Part shown: positions 37,029-46,395 of the stretch, piece after piece
Layout of the letters: every line of letters starts with the position of its first letter
How positions within the stretch are numbered: the first letter of the stretch is position 1
Assembly (NCBI GenBank): GCA_964244725.1
Contig: CAXTJQ010000010.1
Location: 1 to 64,000, forward strand
DNA length: 64,000 bases
Origin: Kumtagia sp964244725
GTDB lineage: Bacteria > Pseudomonadota > Alphaproteobacteria > Rhizobiales > Rhizobiaceae
Reading direction: 5' to 3'
The notes under the pieces: generated by a model
Database searches by the model: none
What the model was told of the DNA's origin: nothing
What the model saw: the letters and a program-made list of their open reading frames with translations, nothing else
Position numbers and translations under genes: made by a program

Positions 37029-38000
37029 TCAGGAACGGCCGCGCAAATTTCCGAAGATCATCGCCGCGATGATGATCGCGCCGCGCACGGCGTCCTGCCA
37101 GAAGATCGAAACGTTCATGAGATTGAGTATGTTGACGATCAGCACCAGGATGAAGGTGCCGACCACCGTCCCCGAGACAGTGCCACGTCCGCCGGCGAGG
37201 CTCGCGCCGCCTATGACGACGGCCGCGATGGCGTCGAGTTCGTAGGCCTGGCCCATCGTCGGCGTCGCCACGCTGACGCGCGAACTCAGCAGCACGCCCG
37301 CGAGGCCGCACAGCAGCCCGCTGATCGTGTAGACCGAAAACAGCGTCCAGCCGATCGGCACGCCGGAGGCGAATGCGGCATTCTGGTTGCTGCCGACCGC
37401 GAAAACCCGCCGGCCGAACACGGTCCGATTGAGCACGAAGGCGACGACGAGGATCAGCGCCAGCCAGATCAGGCCGATCGTCGGGATGCCGAGGATGTCG
37501 CCGCGCCCGGGAAAAACGAAGATGTCGCGCGTCTCGGCGGCCGGCTGGAGCGGTCCGCCTTCGGTATAGGCATAGGTCAGCCCACGCGCCAGGGCCAGCA
37601 TGCCAAGGGTCATCACGAAAGCGGAAACCCGCATGAACGCGATGACCGCGCCGTTGAAGGCGCCGAGCCCGATGCCGACGCCGAGGCCGGCCAGCATCGC
37701 GACCGGCAACGGGACGTGGGCCTGCATGCCGACCGCGATGACGCCCGCCAGCGCCACCATCGACCCGACGCTGAGATCAATGCCGGCCGAGACGATGACG
37801 ATCAGCATGCCGAGCGAGACGATGCCGATCACCGAGCTCTGCCGGATGAGGTTCATCTGGTTGACTTCGCTCAGGAATCTCGGGACCAGCAGGCAGGCGA
37901 GAACATAGATGCCGATGAGTATCCAGAGCGGATAGTCGGAGGCCAGGCGCGTCGCCCAGCGCGGCAGCGTGGTCGCTCGGGGAAGCGTGGTCGTCGACAT
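37029..38000 (-). CDS. Sugar ABC transporter permease (RbsC type)
   Basis: A 323-aa inner-membrane permease with about eight to ten hydrophobic segments (for example LWILIGIYVLACLLVP and IVSLGMLIVIVSAGIDLSVG). It carries the RbsC-family signatures GIDLSVGSMVAL and ASLAGGRGTVSGT. Stop and start codons of this gene and the ATPase are nearly adjacent (one base between), so they are coupled. Confidence 0.93.
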   Translation of the reverse strand: MSTTTLPRATTLPRWATRLASDYPLWILIGIYVLACLLVPRFLSEVNQMNLIRQSSVIGIVSLGMLIVIVSAGIDLSVGSMVALAGVIAVGMQAHVPLPVAMLAGLGVGIGLGAFNGAVIAFMRVSAFVMTLGMLALARGLTYAYTEGGPLQPAAETRDIFVFPGRGDILGIPTIGLIWLALILVVAFVLNRTVFGRRVFAVGSNQNAAFASGVPIGWTLFSVYTISGLLCGLAGVLLSSRVSVATPTMGQAYELDAIAAVVIGGASLAGGRGTVSGTVVGTFILVLIVNILNLMNVSIFWQDAVRGAIIIAAMIFGNLRGRS

Positions 38001-38001
38001 G

Positions 38002-39549
38002 TCAGCCTGCCTTTCCGCCGGCCGCGCGCCGGGTCCGCATCTCGTGTCCGAGGGCGGTGGAGATCAGCCGGGTCTTGTCGTAGTCGCCGGCATCCCATTC
38101 AGCGGCGACCTCGTATTCGGCCATGACCAGCACGCGGTCGGCGAGGTGCATCAGTTCCTCGGCCTCCGACGAGATCAGCACGACGCCTTTTCCGTCCCGG
38201 GCGAATTGCTGGATGATCGCGTAGATCTGGCGTTTGGCCCCGACGTCGACGCCTTTCGTCGGCTCGTCGATGATGAAGACCTTGGCGCCCGACGCCGCCC
38301 ATTTCGCGACGCAGACCTTCTGCTGGTTGCCGCCTGAAAGGTTGACGGTCATCTCGTCCCGTCGTCCCTTGATCTCGAACTGTTCGATCATCCGGCTTCC
38401 GAGCCGGGCATCCGCGGTGCGGTCGACGACGCCGCGGCGCGAGAGGGAATTCAGGACGACCAGCGACACGTTGGACTGGTTGGAAAAGTGCGGGATGAAT
38501 CCCTCCCTGTGCCGGTCCTCGGTCAGGTAGCAGACGCCGGCGGCGATCGCCTCGCCGGGCGAGCGGATGACGACGGGGCGGCCGTCGACCGTCAGTTTTT
38601 GCGCCGAGAAGCCGAAATGGCCGCCGAGCGCCTTGCCGAGCGTTGACCGTCCGCTGCCGACGAGACCATAGATGCCGACGATCTCGCCCGGCCGGACGGC
38701 AAGGTCGACATTCTTGACGCGGCCGCTTCGAAAACTTTTCAGGTCCAGGATCGGCGCGGCATCCGATGAAAATGGCTTCGACTTCGGCTCGAGGGTCGAC
38801 AGGCGCTCGCCGATCATCATGGCGCTGATGTCTTCCTCGGAGCGCCCGCTGGCCGGCACGACATCGACCAGAAGCCCGTCGCGCAGGACCGCGATGCGGT
38901 CGGCCAGCACCTGGACCTCGTTCAACTTGTGCGAAACGAAGATGATGCAGGCCCCGGCGGCCTTACGCTCGCGGACGATGTCGACGACGATCTTGAAATG
39001 CTCTTCGTTGGTGGAGGCGGTCGTCTCGTCGAGGATGAGCAGCGTGTGCGGGACGACGAAGACGCGGGCGAGCGCCAGCATATGCCGATGCCCGGGCGTC
39101 AACTGTCCCGCCGGGCGGTCGAGGTCGATGCCTTGCAGGCCGACCTTGTCGAGCAGCGCCCGACTCCGGCCGCGATCGCGGCGCAGCCTGAGCGAGGTGG
39201 CCGGCCGATTGAGATCGAACAGCCACAGGTTTTCCTCGACGCTGAGATGTTCGACCACGAGCGGCTCCTGGTACATCATCAGGACGCCGGCCTCGATGCC
39301 GGCGCGCGGCGCCGCATGTTTCATGACGCACCCGCCGCGCCGGATTTCGCCCGAGGACGGCGATATCAGACCGGCGAGCAGCTTGGAAAAGGTGGATTTG
39401 CCGGCGCCGTTGGCGCCGCAGACGGCCAGAACCTCCCCGGCGTAGCCCGCAAGGGTGACCTCCCGAAGCGCCACGACGCCCGGATAGGCCTTGCCGATCG
39501 AAACCGCCTCGAAGATCGGAGCGGTCGCGGTTGCGTCCCTGACGGTCAT
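38002..39549 (-). CDS. Sugar ABC transporter ATP-binding protein (RbsA type)
   Basis: A 515-aa protein with two tandem ABC domains, as in RbsA/XylG. Domain 1 has Walker A GANGAGKST and Walker B LLILDETTAS, but its signature motif is degenerate (LTPGHRH). Domain 2 has a degenerate Walker A (GLVGSGRST) with a normal signature LSGGNQQK. The start at 39549 has GGAGG upstream; longer in-frame extensions lack coding character. First gene of the leftward importer operon. Confidence 0.93.
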   Translation of the reverse strand: MTVRDATATAPIFEAVSIGKAYPGVVALREVTLAGYAGEVLAVCGANGAGKSTFSKLLAGLISPSSGEIRRGGCVMKHAAPRAGIEAGVLMMYQEPLVVEHLSVEENLWLFDLNRPATSLRLRRDRGRSRALLDKVGLQGIDLDRPAGQLTPGHRHMLALARVFVVPHTLLILDETTASTNEEHFKIVVDIVRERKAAGACIIFVSHKLNEVQVLADRIAVLRDGLLVDVVPASGRSEEDISAMMIGERLSTLEPKSKPFSSDAAPILDLKSFRSGRVKNVDLAVRPGEIVGIYGLVGSGRSTLGKALGGHFGFSAQKLTVDGRPVVIRSPGEAIAAGVCYLTEDRHREGFIPHFSNQSNVSLVVLNSLSRRGVVDRTADARLGSRMIEQFEIKGRRDEMTVNLSGGNQQKVCVAKWAASGAKVFIIDEPTKGVDVGAKRQIYAIIQQFARDGKGVVLISSEAEELMHLADRVLVMAEYEVAAEWDAGDYDKTRLISTALGHEMRTRRAAGGKAG

Positions 39550-39827
39550 TCTGTCCTCCACTCTGGTCCAGGTAAATCCGGCGACTGCTGCGCGAACATG
39601 CCTGGACCTCCTCCCAAAGGCCGCCCCGTCGACAAGACTCGGACCATTGAGCCTGTCGCAGCTTCTGCAAGGCGCTCTTGATCGGCGGCCACCAAGCAAA
39701 CTCATAAATGTAGCGTAATTACCAAATTTTGCGCAGTCAACGAATAAATTTGTCGAATTTGCGATCTTTGCCGATTTACTGCGGAGTGCAATTCCTGATA
39801 AGTAGCAAAAATACAGGATTGAGTGAT
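39550..39827. promoter_or_regulatory. Divergent promoter/operator region of the sugar locus
   Basis: A 278-bp gap between divergent operons, with a markedly AT-rich core at 39700-39825. It contains the inverted repeat AAATT-TGTCG-AATTT (39746-39760), preceded by CAAATTTTGCG (39723-39733) and followed by TTTGCGATC. These are candidate operators for the RpiR domain encoded in the rightward operon. Assignment is by position and symmetry only. Confidence 0.45.
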
Positions 39828-40457
39828 ATGATGGGATTGCGCGAGCCTGCGAGTTGTTCGGTTTCGATGGTTTCCGGAAGCATGTCCGGCGAGACGGGAC
39901 GCTACGAGAAGCGCCTCAGCGATCTTCTCGGTGTCTATGACGATGCAGCGAGGCTTTCGGCGCTGATCGACGCTATGGGCGATCCCGTCGCTTACGACGT
40001 CTCCGAGTTCCGTCCTTCGACCGATGCGGGGGACCTGATCTTTGGCGTCACTCGAATGAGCCCGGGGAAGGTCGGCCGGGAATTCTTTGTGACGCGCGGA
40101 CATATCCACGCCAGGGCCGATCGTCCGGAGGTCTATTACGGTCAGAAGGGGATCGGGCTGATGCAGATGGAATCGCCGCACGGCGAGACGCGAACGGTCG
40201 AGATCGGGCCGCAGACGATCTGCTACGTTCCCCCGTTCTGGATCCACCGCTCGGTGAATACCGGACTTGAAGACCTGGTGATGATGTTCAGCTACCCCGC
40301 CGACTCCGGCCAGGACTACGGGGTCATCGAACGCTCGGGAGGAATGCGCCACCGCGTCGTCGCGGACGGCGAGGAGGGGTGGAAGCTGGTCGACAACTCA
40401 AACTATGTCCCGCGCACTCCGATCGAAGTCGACGAACTCCTCGGGCAGACGGCATGA
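39828..40457 (+). CDS. Cupin-type phosphoglucose isomerase-like protein
   Basis: A 209-aa cupin related to archaeal/bacterial glucose-6-phosphate isomerases. The metal motif is visible in TRGHIHARADRPEVYYG (HxHx6E-type), with YPFWIH-like VPPFWIHRSVNTG providing the later His. Probably an aldose-ketose (phospho)sugar isomerase in the local pathway. ATG 39828 or 39831 are both possible; the ribosome-binding site is weak. Overlaps the aldolase gene by ATGA. Confidence 0.8.
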   Translation: MMGLREPASCSVSMVSGSMSGETGRYEKRLSDLLGVYDDAARLSALIDAMGDPVAYDVSEFRPSTDAGDLIFGVTRMSPGKVGREFFVTRGHIHARADRPEVYYGQKGIGLMQMESPHGETRTVEIGPQTICYVPPFWIHRSVNTGLEDLVMMFSYPADSGQDYGVIERSGGMRHRVVADGEEGWKLVDNSNYVPRTPIEVDELLGQTA

Positions 40458-41125
40458 GTGGAGCGGCGGACATGCGCGATCCGATCGAGATCATAGCCGG
40501 GCTTGGCGTCGTCCCCGTCATTGCCATCGAGCGTATGGAGGACGCGGTGCCTCTGGCGGACGCCCTGCTCGAAGGCGGCCTGCCGGTCGCCGAGATTACG
40601 TTCCGCACCGCGGCGGCGGCCGACGCGCTGGCGGCGCTGCGCGACGCCCGGCCTGAACTGTGTATCGGCGCGGGCACCGTCCTCGACGCGGGGTCGCTCG
40701 CCAAGGCGATTTCCGCGGGCGCGAAGTTCGCGCTGGCGCCCGGTCTCGATCCCGAGATGGTCGCGGCCGCGAAGCGCGCCGGACTTCCGTTTTTTCCCGG
40801 TGTGGTGAGCCCATCGGACCTGACCGCCGCGGCCACGCTCGGCGTGAAACTGGTCAAATTTTTTCCGGCGGGCGCGGCCGGCGGCCCGAACTTCCTGGAA
40901 GCGATCTCGGCGCCCTTCGCCCATCTCGGCATCCGCTTCGTGCCGACCGGCGGCGTGACGGAGGCCACCATTGCAGACTGGCTGCGTCTCAAAGCGGTGG
41001 TGGCTGTCGGGGGCACCTGGATCGCCCGCACCGAAGACATTCGGGAGGGCCGGTTTTCGGACATAGCGCATAAGGCTCGCGCTGCCGTGAAGGCGGCGGC
41101 GCATGCGCGGGAGGGCCGCTCGTGA
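40454..41125 (+). CDS. KDPG/KHG aldolase-type class I aldolase
   Basis: A 223-aa Eda-family TIM-barrel aldolase. The Schiff-base lysine is Lys135 in KLVKFFPA and the catalytic Glu is Glu47 in AEITFRT; GAGTVL and PGVVSPSD are conserved. It cleaves 2-keto-3-deoxy (phospho)sugar acids to pyruvate plus an aldehyde. The real substrate here may be a variant because no dehydratase (Edd) is nearby. Overlaps both neighbours by four bases. Confidence 0.9.
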   Translation: MSGAADMRDPIEIIAGLGVVPVIAIERMEDAVPLADALLEGGLPVAEITFRTAAAADALAALRDARPELCIGAGTVLDAGSLAKAISAGAKFALAPGLDPEMVAAAKRAGLPFFPGVVSPSDLTAAATLGVKLVKFFPAGAAGGPNFLEAISAPFAHLGIRFVPTGGVTEATIADWLRLKAVVAVGGTWIARTEDIREGRFSDIAHKARAAVKAAAHAREGRS

Positions 41126-42072
41126 CCTATCGCGCCGCTACTGGGCCGACACTGTATTTCATCGGCGTTACCACGGGCAAAAGCTCGATCCTGAAGGTTT
41201 TTCCGGCCTGGGCCGCACATCTCGGTCTCGGCGACGCGGCGCTCGTGGGCATCGACTTTCCGCTGCACGCCGATCCGGCCACTTACCGGGAAGCGGTGGC
41301 GTTCATTGCCGATGATCCGCATTCGCTCGGCGCGCTGGTCACGACCCACAAGATCGATCTTTACGCGGCTTGCCGCGACCAGTTCGATATCATCGATCCG
41401 CATGCCCAATTCATGGGCGAAACCAGTTGCATATCCAAGCGCGGCGGTCGGCTTGTCTGTCATGCCAAGGACCCGATCTCGTCGGGGCTGGCGCTCGACA
41501 ATTTTCTCGGACGCGATTACTTCGCACGGACCGGCGGAGCGCTTTTCGCCATGGGCGCCGGCGGGTCCACGATCGCCATCACCTGGCATCTGATGCGGCG
41601 CGAGCGAGGGCTGGATGTTCCATCGCGCATCGTCGTCTCCAACCGTAGCCAACCCCGGCTCGACGAGATCGAACGCATTCATCGCGAGCTCGAGTCGCCT
41701 ATTCCCGTCGACTACGTGCTTGCCGCGGACAACTCGGACAACGACGCGATCCTCCACGGTTTTCCCCCGGGATCGCTCGTCGTCAACGCCACCGGGCTGG
41801 GCAAGGACGCGCCCGGCTCGCCGCTTTCGGACGCCGCGATCTTTCCCGAAAGCGCCATCGCATGGGACCTCAACTATCGCGGCGACCTGGTCTTCCTCGA
41901 TCAGGCGCGCAGACAACAGGCCGCGCGCAACCTGCGGGTCGAGGATGGATGGACTTACTTCGTCCATGGCTGGACGCAGGTCATCGCCGAAGTGTTCCAC
42001 ATCGACATTCCGACTTCGGGCCAGGCATTCGACCGCCTTTCGGACATTGCCGTGTCCGCGGCGAAGGGCTGA
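41122..42072 (+). CDS. Shikimate dehydrogenase-like protein
   Basis: A 316-aa protein of the shikimate/quinate dehydrogenase fold. Near the usual VTxPxK site it has GALVTTHK, retaining the Lys; the NAD-binding region reads FAMGAGGSTIAI, and NATGLGKDAPGSPL follows. The N-terminal substrate loop (TTGKSSILKVFP) differs from true shikimate dehydrogenases, so a different hydroxy/keto-acid substrate is likely. GTG start overlapping the aldolase stop. Confidence 0.7.
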   Translation: MTYRAATGPTLYFIGVTTGKSSILKVFPAWAAHLGLGDAALVGIDFPLHADPATYREAVAFIADDPHSLGALVTTHKIDLYAACRDQFDIIDPHAQFMGETSCISKRGGRLVCHAKDPISSGLALDNFLGRDYFARTGGALFAMGAGGSTIAITWHLMRRERGLDVPSRIVVSNRSQPRLDEIERIHRELESPIPVDYVLAADNSDNDAILHGFPPGSLVVNATGLGKDAPGSPLSDAAIFPESAIAWDLNYRGDLVFLDQARRQQAARNLRVEDGWTYFVHGWTQVIAEVFHIDIPTSGQAFDRLSDIAVSAAKG

Positions 42073-42074
42073 CG

Positions 42075-43016
42075 ATGCGCGACCGCATCCTCGTCACGCC
42101 GCGCTCGCTGACAAGCGAGCCGCATCCCCATGTCGAGCGGCTTCGCGAGGGCGGCTGGGACATCGTCTACTCCAAAGCCGGAACCATTCCGCACGAGGCT
42201 GAACTCATAGAGCTGGTGCCAGGGTGCCGCGGCTGGCTCGCCGGCGTCGAGCCGGTCAGCGAGCGGGTCATCGAAGCGGCGGACACACTTCAGATCATCA
42301 GCCGCAACGGCACAGGCATCGACAATCTGCCCCTGCCTCTGCTGCGGCAAAAGGGCGTCAAAGTCGCCGTGGCGGAGGGCGCCAACGCCAGGGGCGTCGC
42401 CGAACTGGCCATCGGCCTGATGTTTTGCGCCCTGCGCTCCATCCCGCTTTCGGACGCCGGCATCAAGCGAGGCGCCTGGCCGCGCCGGCGTGGCTTCGAG
42501 ATCAGCGGCCGCACCGTCGGCGTCATCGGCTGTGGCGCGATCGGCCGCGAAGTCGCGCGCATGGCGGCCGCGCTCGGCGCCCATGTGCTGGCCTACGATC
42601 CGGCCCGCCCCGAAATCAGCCTCCCGACGGGGTCGTTCGGCTATGCCACGATCCCGGACCTTTTGGCCGCTTCGGATGTCGTCACCCTTCATTGCCCGCC
42701 GGCTCGCGACGGGCGGCCGCTGATCGACGCCACCGCCTTGGTTTCCATGCGGCCGCAAGCCGTCCTCCTGAATACGGCGCGCGCGGCGCTGGTGGATGAA
42801 CGGGCGGTGCTGGACGCGCTGGATGACGGCCGGCTCGCCGCCTATGCGATCGACGTGTTCGACGCGGAGCCCCCGACGGATCTGGTCCTGGCCGGCCACC
42901 AGCGGGTCATCGCCACCAGCCACATCGGCGGCTTCACCGAGGAAAGCGTCGACCGCGCGACGCGGATCGCCGTCGCCAATCTGGTTTCGGCGTTGCGCCG
43001 CTCCCCGCATGGCTGA
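42075..43016 (+). CDS. D-2-hydroxyacid dehydrogenase (NAD-dependent)
   Basis: A 313-aa dehydrogenase of the phosphoglycerate/erythronate dehydrogenase family. The dinucleotide motif is VIGCGAIG (150-157) and the catalytic triad is Arg236 (NTARAAL), Glu265 (FDAEPP) and His283 (TSHIGG). It oxidises or reduces a D-2-hydroxyacid; given pdxA and pdxJ downstream, a PdxB-like role is possible but unproven. Overlaps the next gene by eight bases. Confidence 0.88.
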   Translation: MRDRILVTPRSLTSEPHPHVERLREGGWDIVYSKAGTIPHEAELIELVPGCRGWLAGVEPVSERVIEAADTLQIISRNGTGIDNLPLPLLRQKGVKVAVAEGANARGVAELAIGLMFCALRSIPLSDAGIKRGAWPRRRGFEISGRTVGVIGCGAIGREVARMAAALGAHVLAYDPARPEISLPTGSFGYATIPDLLAASDVVTLHCPPARDGRPLIDATALVSMRPQAVLLNTARAALVDERAVLDALDDGRLAAYAIDVFDAEPPTDLVLAGHQRVIATSHIGGFTEESVDRATRIAVANLVSALRRSPHG

Positions 43017-44769
43017 GACGGACGAAACCCCGTTCGACGGCGCGCTTGCCGACAGGCTGGCCTCGGAACCGGAACCCGGAACGCGGATCTACTGGCTCGG
43101 CCAGGCGGGCTTCGTGATCGAGGCCGGCGGCTATCGTCTGGTCATCGATCCCTACCTGTCCGACTCGCTCGGCGCGAAATATCGCGGCAAGGAATTTTCG
43201 CACGAGCGCATGATGGCCGCCCCGGCCTCGCCTGCCGGGCTCGGGCATGTCGACCTCGTTCTATGCACTCATCAGCATACCGACCACATGGATGCGGAAA
43301 CGCTGCGGCCGCTGCTGTCTGCCCGGCCCGGATTGCGGCTGGTCGCGCCCGCCGCAGCTCGGACGGAAGCGATCCATCGCGCAAGCGTCTGCTCCGACCG
43401 TCTCATCCTGCTGGACGCGGGCGAGCGCACCCAGCCTTTCGCCGGCCTCTCCGTCACGGCGACGCGCGCAGCCCACGAGAGCCTGGAGCGCGACGAAGCG
43501 GGCCGCCACCGCTTCCTGGGCTATGTGATCGAGGCCGACGGCGTCCGCATCTGGCATTCGGGGGACTGCGCGCCCTTCGATGGGCTGATCGAAGAGGTTG
43601 GCGCGTTGGAACCCGATCTAGCCTTGATGCCCGTCAACGGCCGCTCCGCCGCCCTTTCGAGCAAGGGGATCGCCGGAAATTTTTCCCTTTCCGAGGCGAT
43701 CGAAACGGCGCATTCGGTCGGCGCTTCGACGCTGATCGCGCACCACCACGGGATGTTCGCCTTCAACACGATCGCGCCGGAGGCGATCGACCGGGCGGCG
43801 AGGGCCACGAACACGCCGCGCATCTTGCGGGCGCGGACGAATGCGACCTACAGTTTGGCGTCTTTCTCCATGGATGCCCGCATGAATTCGCATCAGCCGT
43901 CCAGAGCCCGGGAGACGACGCCAAATATCCTCGAAGTGGTTCGAACCCTGCAGCCGACCTTGCGCAAATCGGATCGCAAGGTCGCGGATCTGGTGCTGGC
44001 CGACCCGCGGCGCGTCCTCGACGCGACGGTCGCCGAGGCGGCCGAACTTGCCGGCGTCAGTCAGCCGACCGTCATCCGTTTCAGCGTCGCGGTCGGCTGT
44101 TCCGGCTATCAGGAGTTCCGCTTCCGGTTGGCGCAAAGCCTGGCGCTCGGCACACCCGCCACGCACTCGGTGCTCAGCACCAGCGACGCGCCTGAAGCCG
44201 TGATCGAGAAGATTTTCGACTACACCATGACCAGCCTCGACTGGGCGCGGCACCATCTCGACCGGGCGGCAATCGCCCGCGCGGTCGAATTGCTCGAGAA
44301 GGCGACGAACATCGAGTTCTTCGGCTTCGGCGCGTCGGGCATCGTGGCGCGCGACGCCCAGCAGAAATTCCCCCTGTTCGGCGTCCCCTGCGGCGCGCAG
44401 GTCGATTCGCACCAGCAGATCATGGCGGCGTCGATGATGCAGCCGGGCCAGGTCGCGGTGGTGATCTCCAACACCGGCCTGACGCGATCGATCATCGAGG
44501 TGGCGCGAACCGCGCGCGGCAATGGCGCGAGCGTCATCGCAATCACCGGCTCGGCGTCGCTGGTCATCGAGCATTGCGACGTCGCGCTGATCGTCGAGAC
44601 GCTGGACAACACGAATGTTTACACGCCGACGATTTCGCGCATCGCGGCCCTGGTGGTCATCGACGTGCTGTCGACGGCGGTCGCGCTGCGCCGCGACAGC
44701 GCCCAGGGCGAACGCTTCCAGGCGATGAAGCGGCAGCTCAGCGAGCTGCGCGTCGCCCAGCGCCTTTAG
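43009..44769 (+). CDS. Metallo-beta-lactamase-fold hydrolase fused to RpiR regulator
   Basis: One uninterrupted 586-codon frame. Residues 1-285 form an UlaG-like metallo-beta-lactamase fold with HQHTDHMD (His near 87), GYVIEADGVRIWHSGD and HHHGMF. Residues 292-586 form an RpiR-type regulator: an HTH (LAGVSQPTVIRFSVAVGCSG) and a SIS sugar-phosphate-binding domain (FFGFGASGIVARDAQQKFPL, ISNTGLTRSII). There is no stop between the halves. In-frame ATGs at 43870 and 43882 could start a separate regulator. Either a true fusion or internal initiation. It probably senses a sugar phosphate and controls this locus. Confidence 0.8.
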   Translation: MAETDETPFDGALADRLASEPEPGTRIYWLGQAGFVIEAGGYRLVIDPYLSDSLGAKYRGKEFSHERMMAAPASPAGLGHVDLVLCTHQHTDHMDAETLRPLLSARPGLRLVAPAAARTEAIHRASVCSDRLILLDAGERTQPFAGLSVTATRAAHESLERDEAGRHRFLGYVIEADGVRIWHSGDCAPFDGLIEEVGALEPDLALMPVNGRSAALSSKGIAGNFSLSEAIETAHSVGASTLIAHHHGMFAFNTIAPEAIDRAARATNTPRILRARTNATYSLASFSMDARMNSHQPSRARETTPNILEVVRTLQPTLRKSDRKVADLVLADPRRVLDATVAEAAELAGVSQPTVIRFSVAVGCSGYQEFRFRLAQSLALGTPATHSVLSTSDAPEAVIEKIFDYTMTSLDWARHHLDRAAIARAVELLEKATNIEFFGFGASGIVARDAQQKFPLFGVPCGAQVDSHQQIMAASMMQPGQVAVVISNTGLTRSIIEVARTARGNGASVIAITGSASLVIEHCDVALIVETLDNTNVYTPTISRIAALVVIDVLSTAVALRRDSAQGERFQAMKRQLSELRVAQRL

Positions 44770-44776
44770 TTCGGAG

Positions 44777-46276
44777 ATGAGCGCCGACCTCATCCTCGCC
44801 ATCGATGTCGGCACCGGCAGCGTCCGGGCCGCGCTGCTCGGGCGCGACGGCGCCATTCTTTCCATCGAGGCGGTCGAGCATGACCAGATCGTCCCGGCCT
44901 ATGGCTGGTCGGAGCAGCGCCCGGCCGACTGGTGGACGAGTGTGGTGCGCTCGGTGCGGGCGGTGCTGGCGACGGTCGATGGCGCCGTCGACCGGATCGG
45001 CAGTATCGCCGCCTGCGGCCAGATGCACGGCACGGTCCTGCTCGACGGCGACGGCAGGCTGACGCGCGCTGCCGTCCCGCTCTGGAACGACAAGCGCACC
45101 GCCTCGCTGGTGGCCGATTTCGAAGCCCGCTACGCCTCGGCCGACTATCTGGCCGAGAGCGGCAATCCGCCGACGCCGGCCTGGCCGGCCTTCAAGCTGC
45201 AATGGATCAGGGACAACGATCCGGAGGCCTACGCCCGAGCGGCGATCGTCGTCATGCCGAAGGACTACGTCAATTTCCGCCTGACAGGCGAAGCGGCCAT
45301 GGACCGGACGGAGGCGGTGTGCAGCTTCCTGATGAACCCGTCCACCGGACAATGGTCTCCGGCCATGTGCGACCGTCTGGGCCTCGACATCGCCAAGCTG
45401 GCGCCAATCCGCGAGCCGGTCGAGATTCTCGGCCACGTGACGCAACCGGCCGCCCTCGAAACCGGTCTTCGCCAAGGCACGCCCGTCCTCGTCGGCGGCG
45501 GCGACTATCCCGTCGCGCTGCTCGGCTCCGGCGTCTGCCGGCCTGGCCTCGGCTCCGACGTCACGGGGACTTCCGCAATCATCACGATGATCGCCGACAA
45601 GCCGCTGCTCGATCCCGAAATCTCCAATGTCGGCACAGCGGAAGGCGCTTGGGGCGCCTTCATGCTGCTGGAAACCGGCGGCGACGCCATGCGCTGGGCG
45701 CGCCGCGCTTTTCATGAAAAGTCGCTCGGCTATGAAGAGATGGCGGCAAAGGCAGCCCAAGCGCCGGCCGGTGCGGACCGGCTGTTCTTCCTGCCTTATC
45801 TCACCGGCGAACGATTTGGGAGCCACCGCAATTCTCGCGCGCAGTTCTTCGGCATCACCGCCGAACACGGGCTGGTCCATTTGCATCGCGCCGTGCTGGA
45901 AGGCGTGGCTTTCGGGGTGAAGCGCCACATCCGCATCATGGAGGAAAACAGCGGTCAGAAGCTCGAACGCGTCATCGCTTCGGGCGGCGGAGCGAAGTCG
46001 GACCTCTGGCTGAAGGTCAAGGCCAGCGCCTACGGCATTCCGATCGTCGTGCCCGTCGAGCCCGAATGCAGTGTCGTCGGCTGCGCCATCCTCGCGGCCA
46101 CGGCGGAAGGCCGATTTTCCGATGTCAGGCAGGGTGCGGAGGCCTTCGTCCGCTACTTGCCGAAGGTTATCCCGGAGCCGGCCTGGGTGGAGACCTATGC
46201 GCGCATGCAGCCCGTCTTCGAGAAGCTCTATCGCCATTCGCAGGCGATGTACGACGATCTGGATCGCCTCGCATGA
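44777..46276 (+). CDS. FGGY-family carbohydrate kinase (xylulokinase-like)
   Basis: A 499-aa kinase resembling xylulokinase XylB. The N-terminal phosphate loop is AIDVGTGSVRAALL; CGQMHGTVLLD, a substrate-loop feature of xylulokinases, follows; TGTSAIITM and ASGGGAKSDLW form the second ATP-binding half. It phosphorylates a ketose or polyol, probably the product of the SDR in this locus. Only seven bases separate it from the preceding gene, so it is in the same operon. Confidence 0.9.
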   Translation: MSADLILAIDVGTGSVRAALLGRDGAILSIEAVEHDQIVPAYGWSEQRPADWWTSVVRSVRAVLATVDGAVDRIGSIAACGQMHGTVLLDGDGRLTRAAVPLWNDKRTASLVADFEARYASADYLAESGNPPTPAWPAFKLQWIRDNDPEAYARAAIVVMPKDYVNFRLTGEAAMDRTEAVCSFLMNPSTGQWSPAMCDRLGLDIAKLAPIREPVEILGHVTQPAALETGLRQGTPVLVGGGDYPVALLGSGVCRPGLGSDVTGTSAIITMIADKPLLDPEISNVGTAEGAWGAFMLLETGGDAMRWARRAFHEKSLGYEEMAAKAAQAPAGADRLFFLPYLTGERFGSHRNSRAQFFGITAEHGLVHLHRAVLEGVAFGVKRHIRIMEENSGQKLERVIASGGGAKSDLWLKVKASAYGIPIVVPVEPECSVVGCAILAATAEGRFSDVRQGAEAFVRYLPKVIPEPAWVETYARMQPVFEKLYRHSQAMYDDLDRLA

Positions 46277-46395
46277 CTTTTTCCGCCACGTTCATTCGGC
46301 GGCGTTGCGACGGCTTCGGTTCAGGGCCGCCGAAGTCTACCGAGGCCATCGGACCGTTCGGGCATCCATGCGATCCTGCGCCCGCGCGGCCGTCG

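Noticed and set aside
36975..38126. A 383-codon plus-strand frame opposite the RbsC-type permease
   Set aside because: Antisense to clear transmembrane and family motifs; extreme His/Arg/Asp composition.
46314..46335. CTTCGG/CCGAAG hairpin between the FGGY kinase and NTF2-like genes
   Set aside because: A 6-bp stem with a 10-nt loop and no T tract is expected by chance in such GC-rich sequence.
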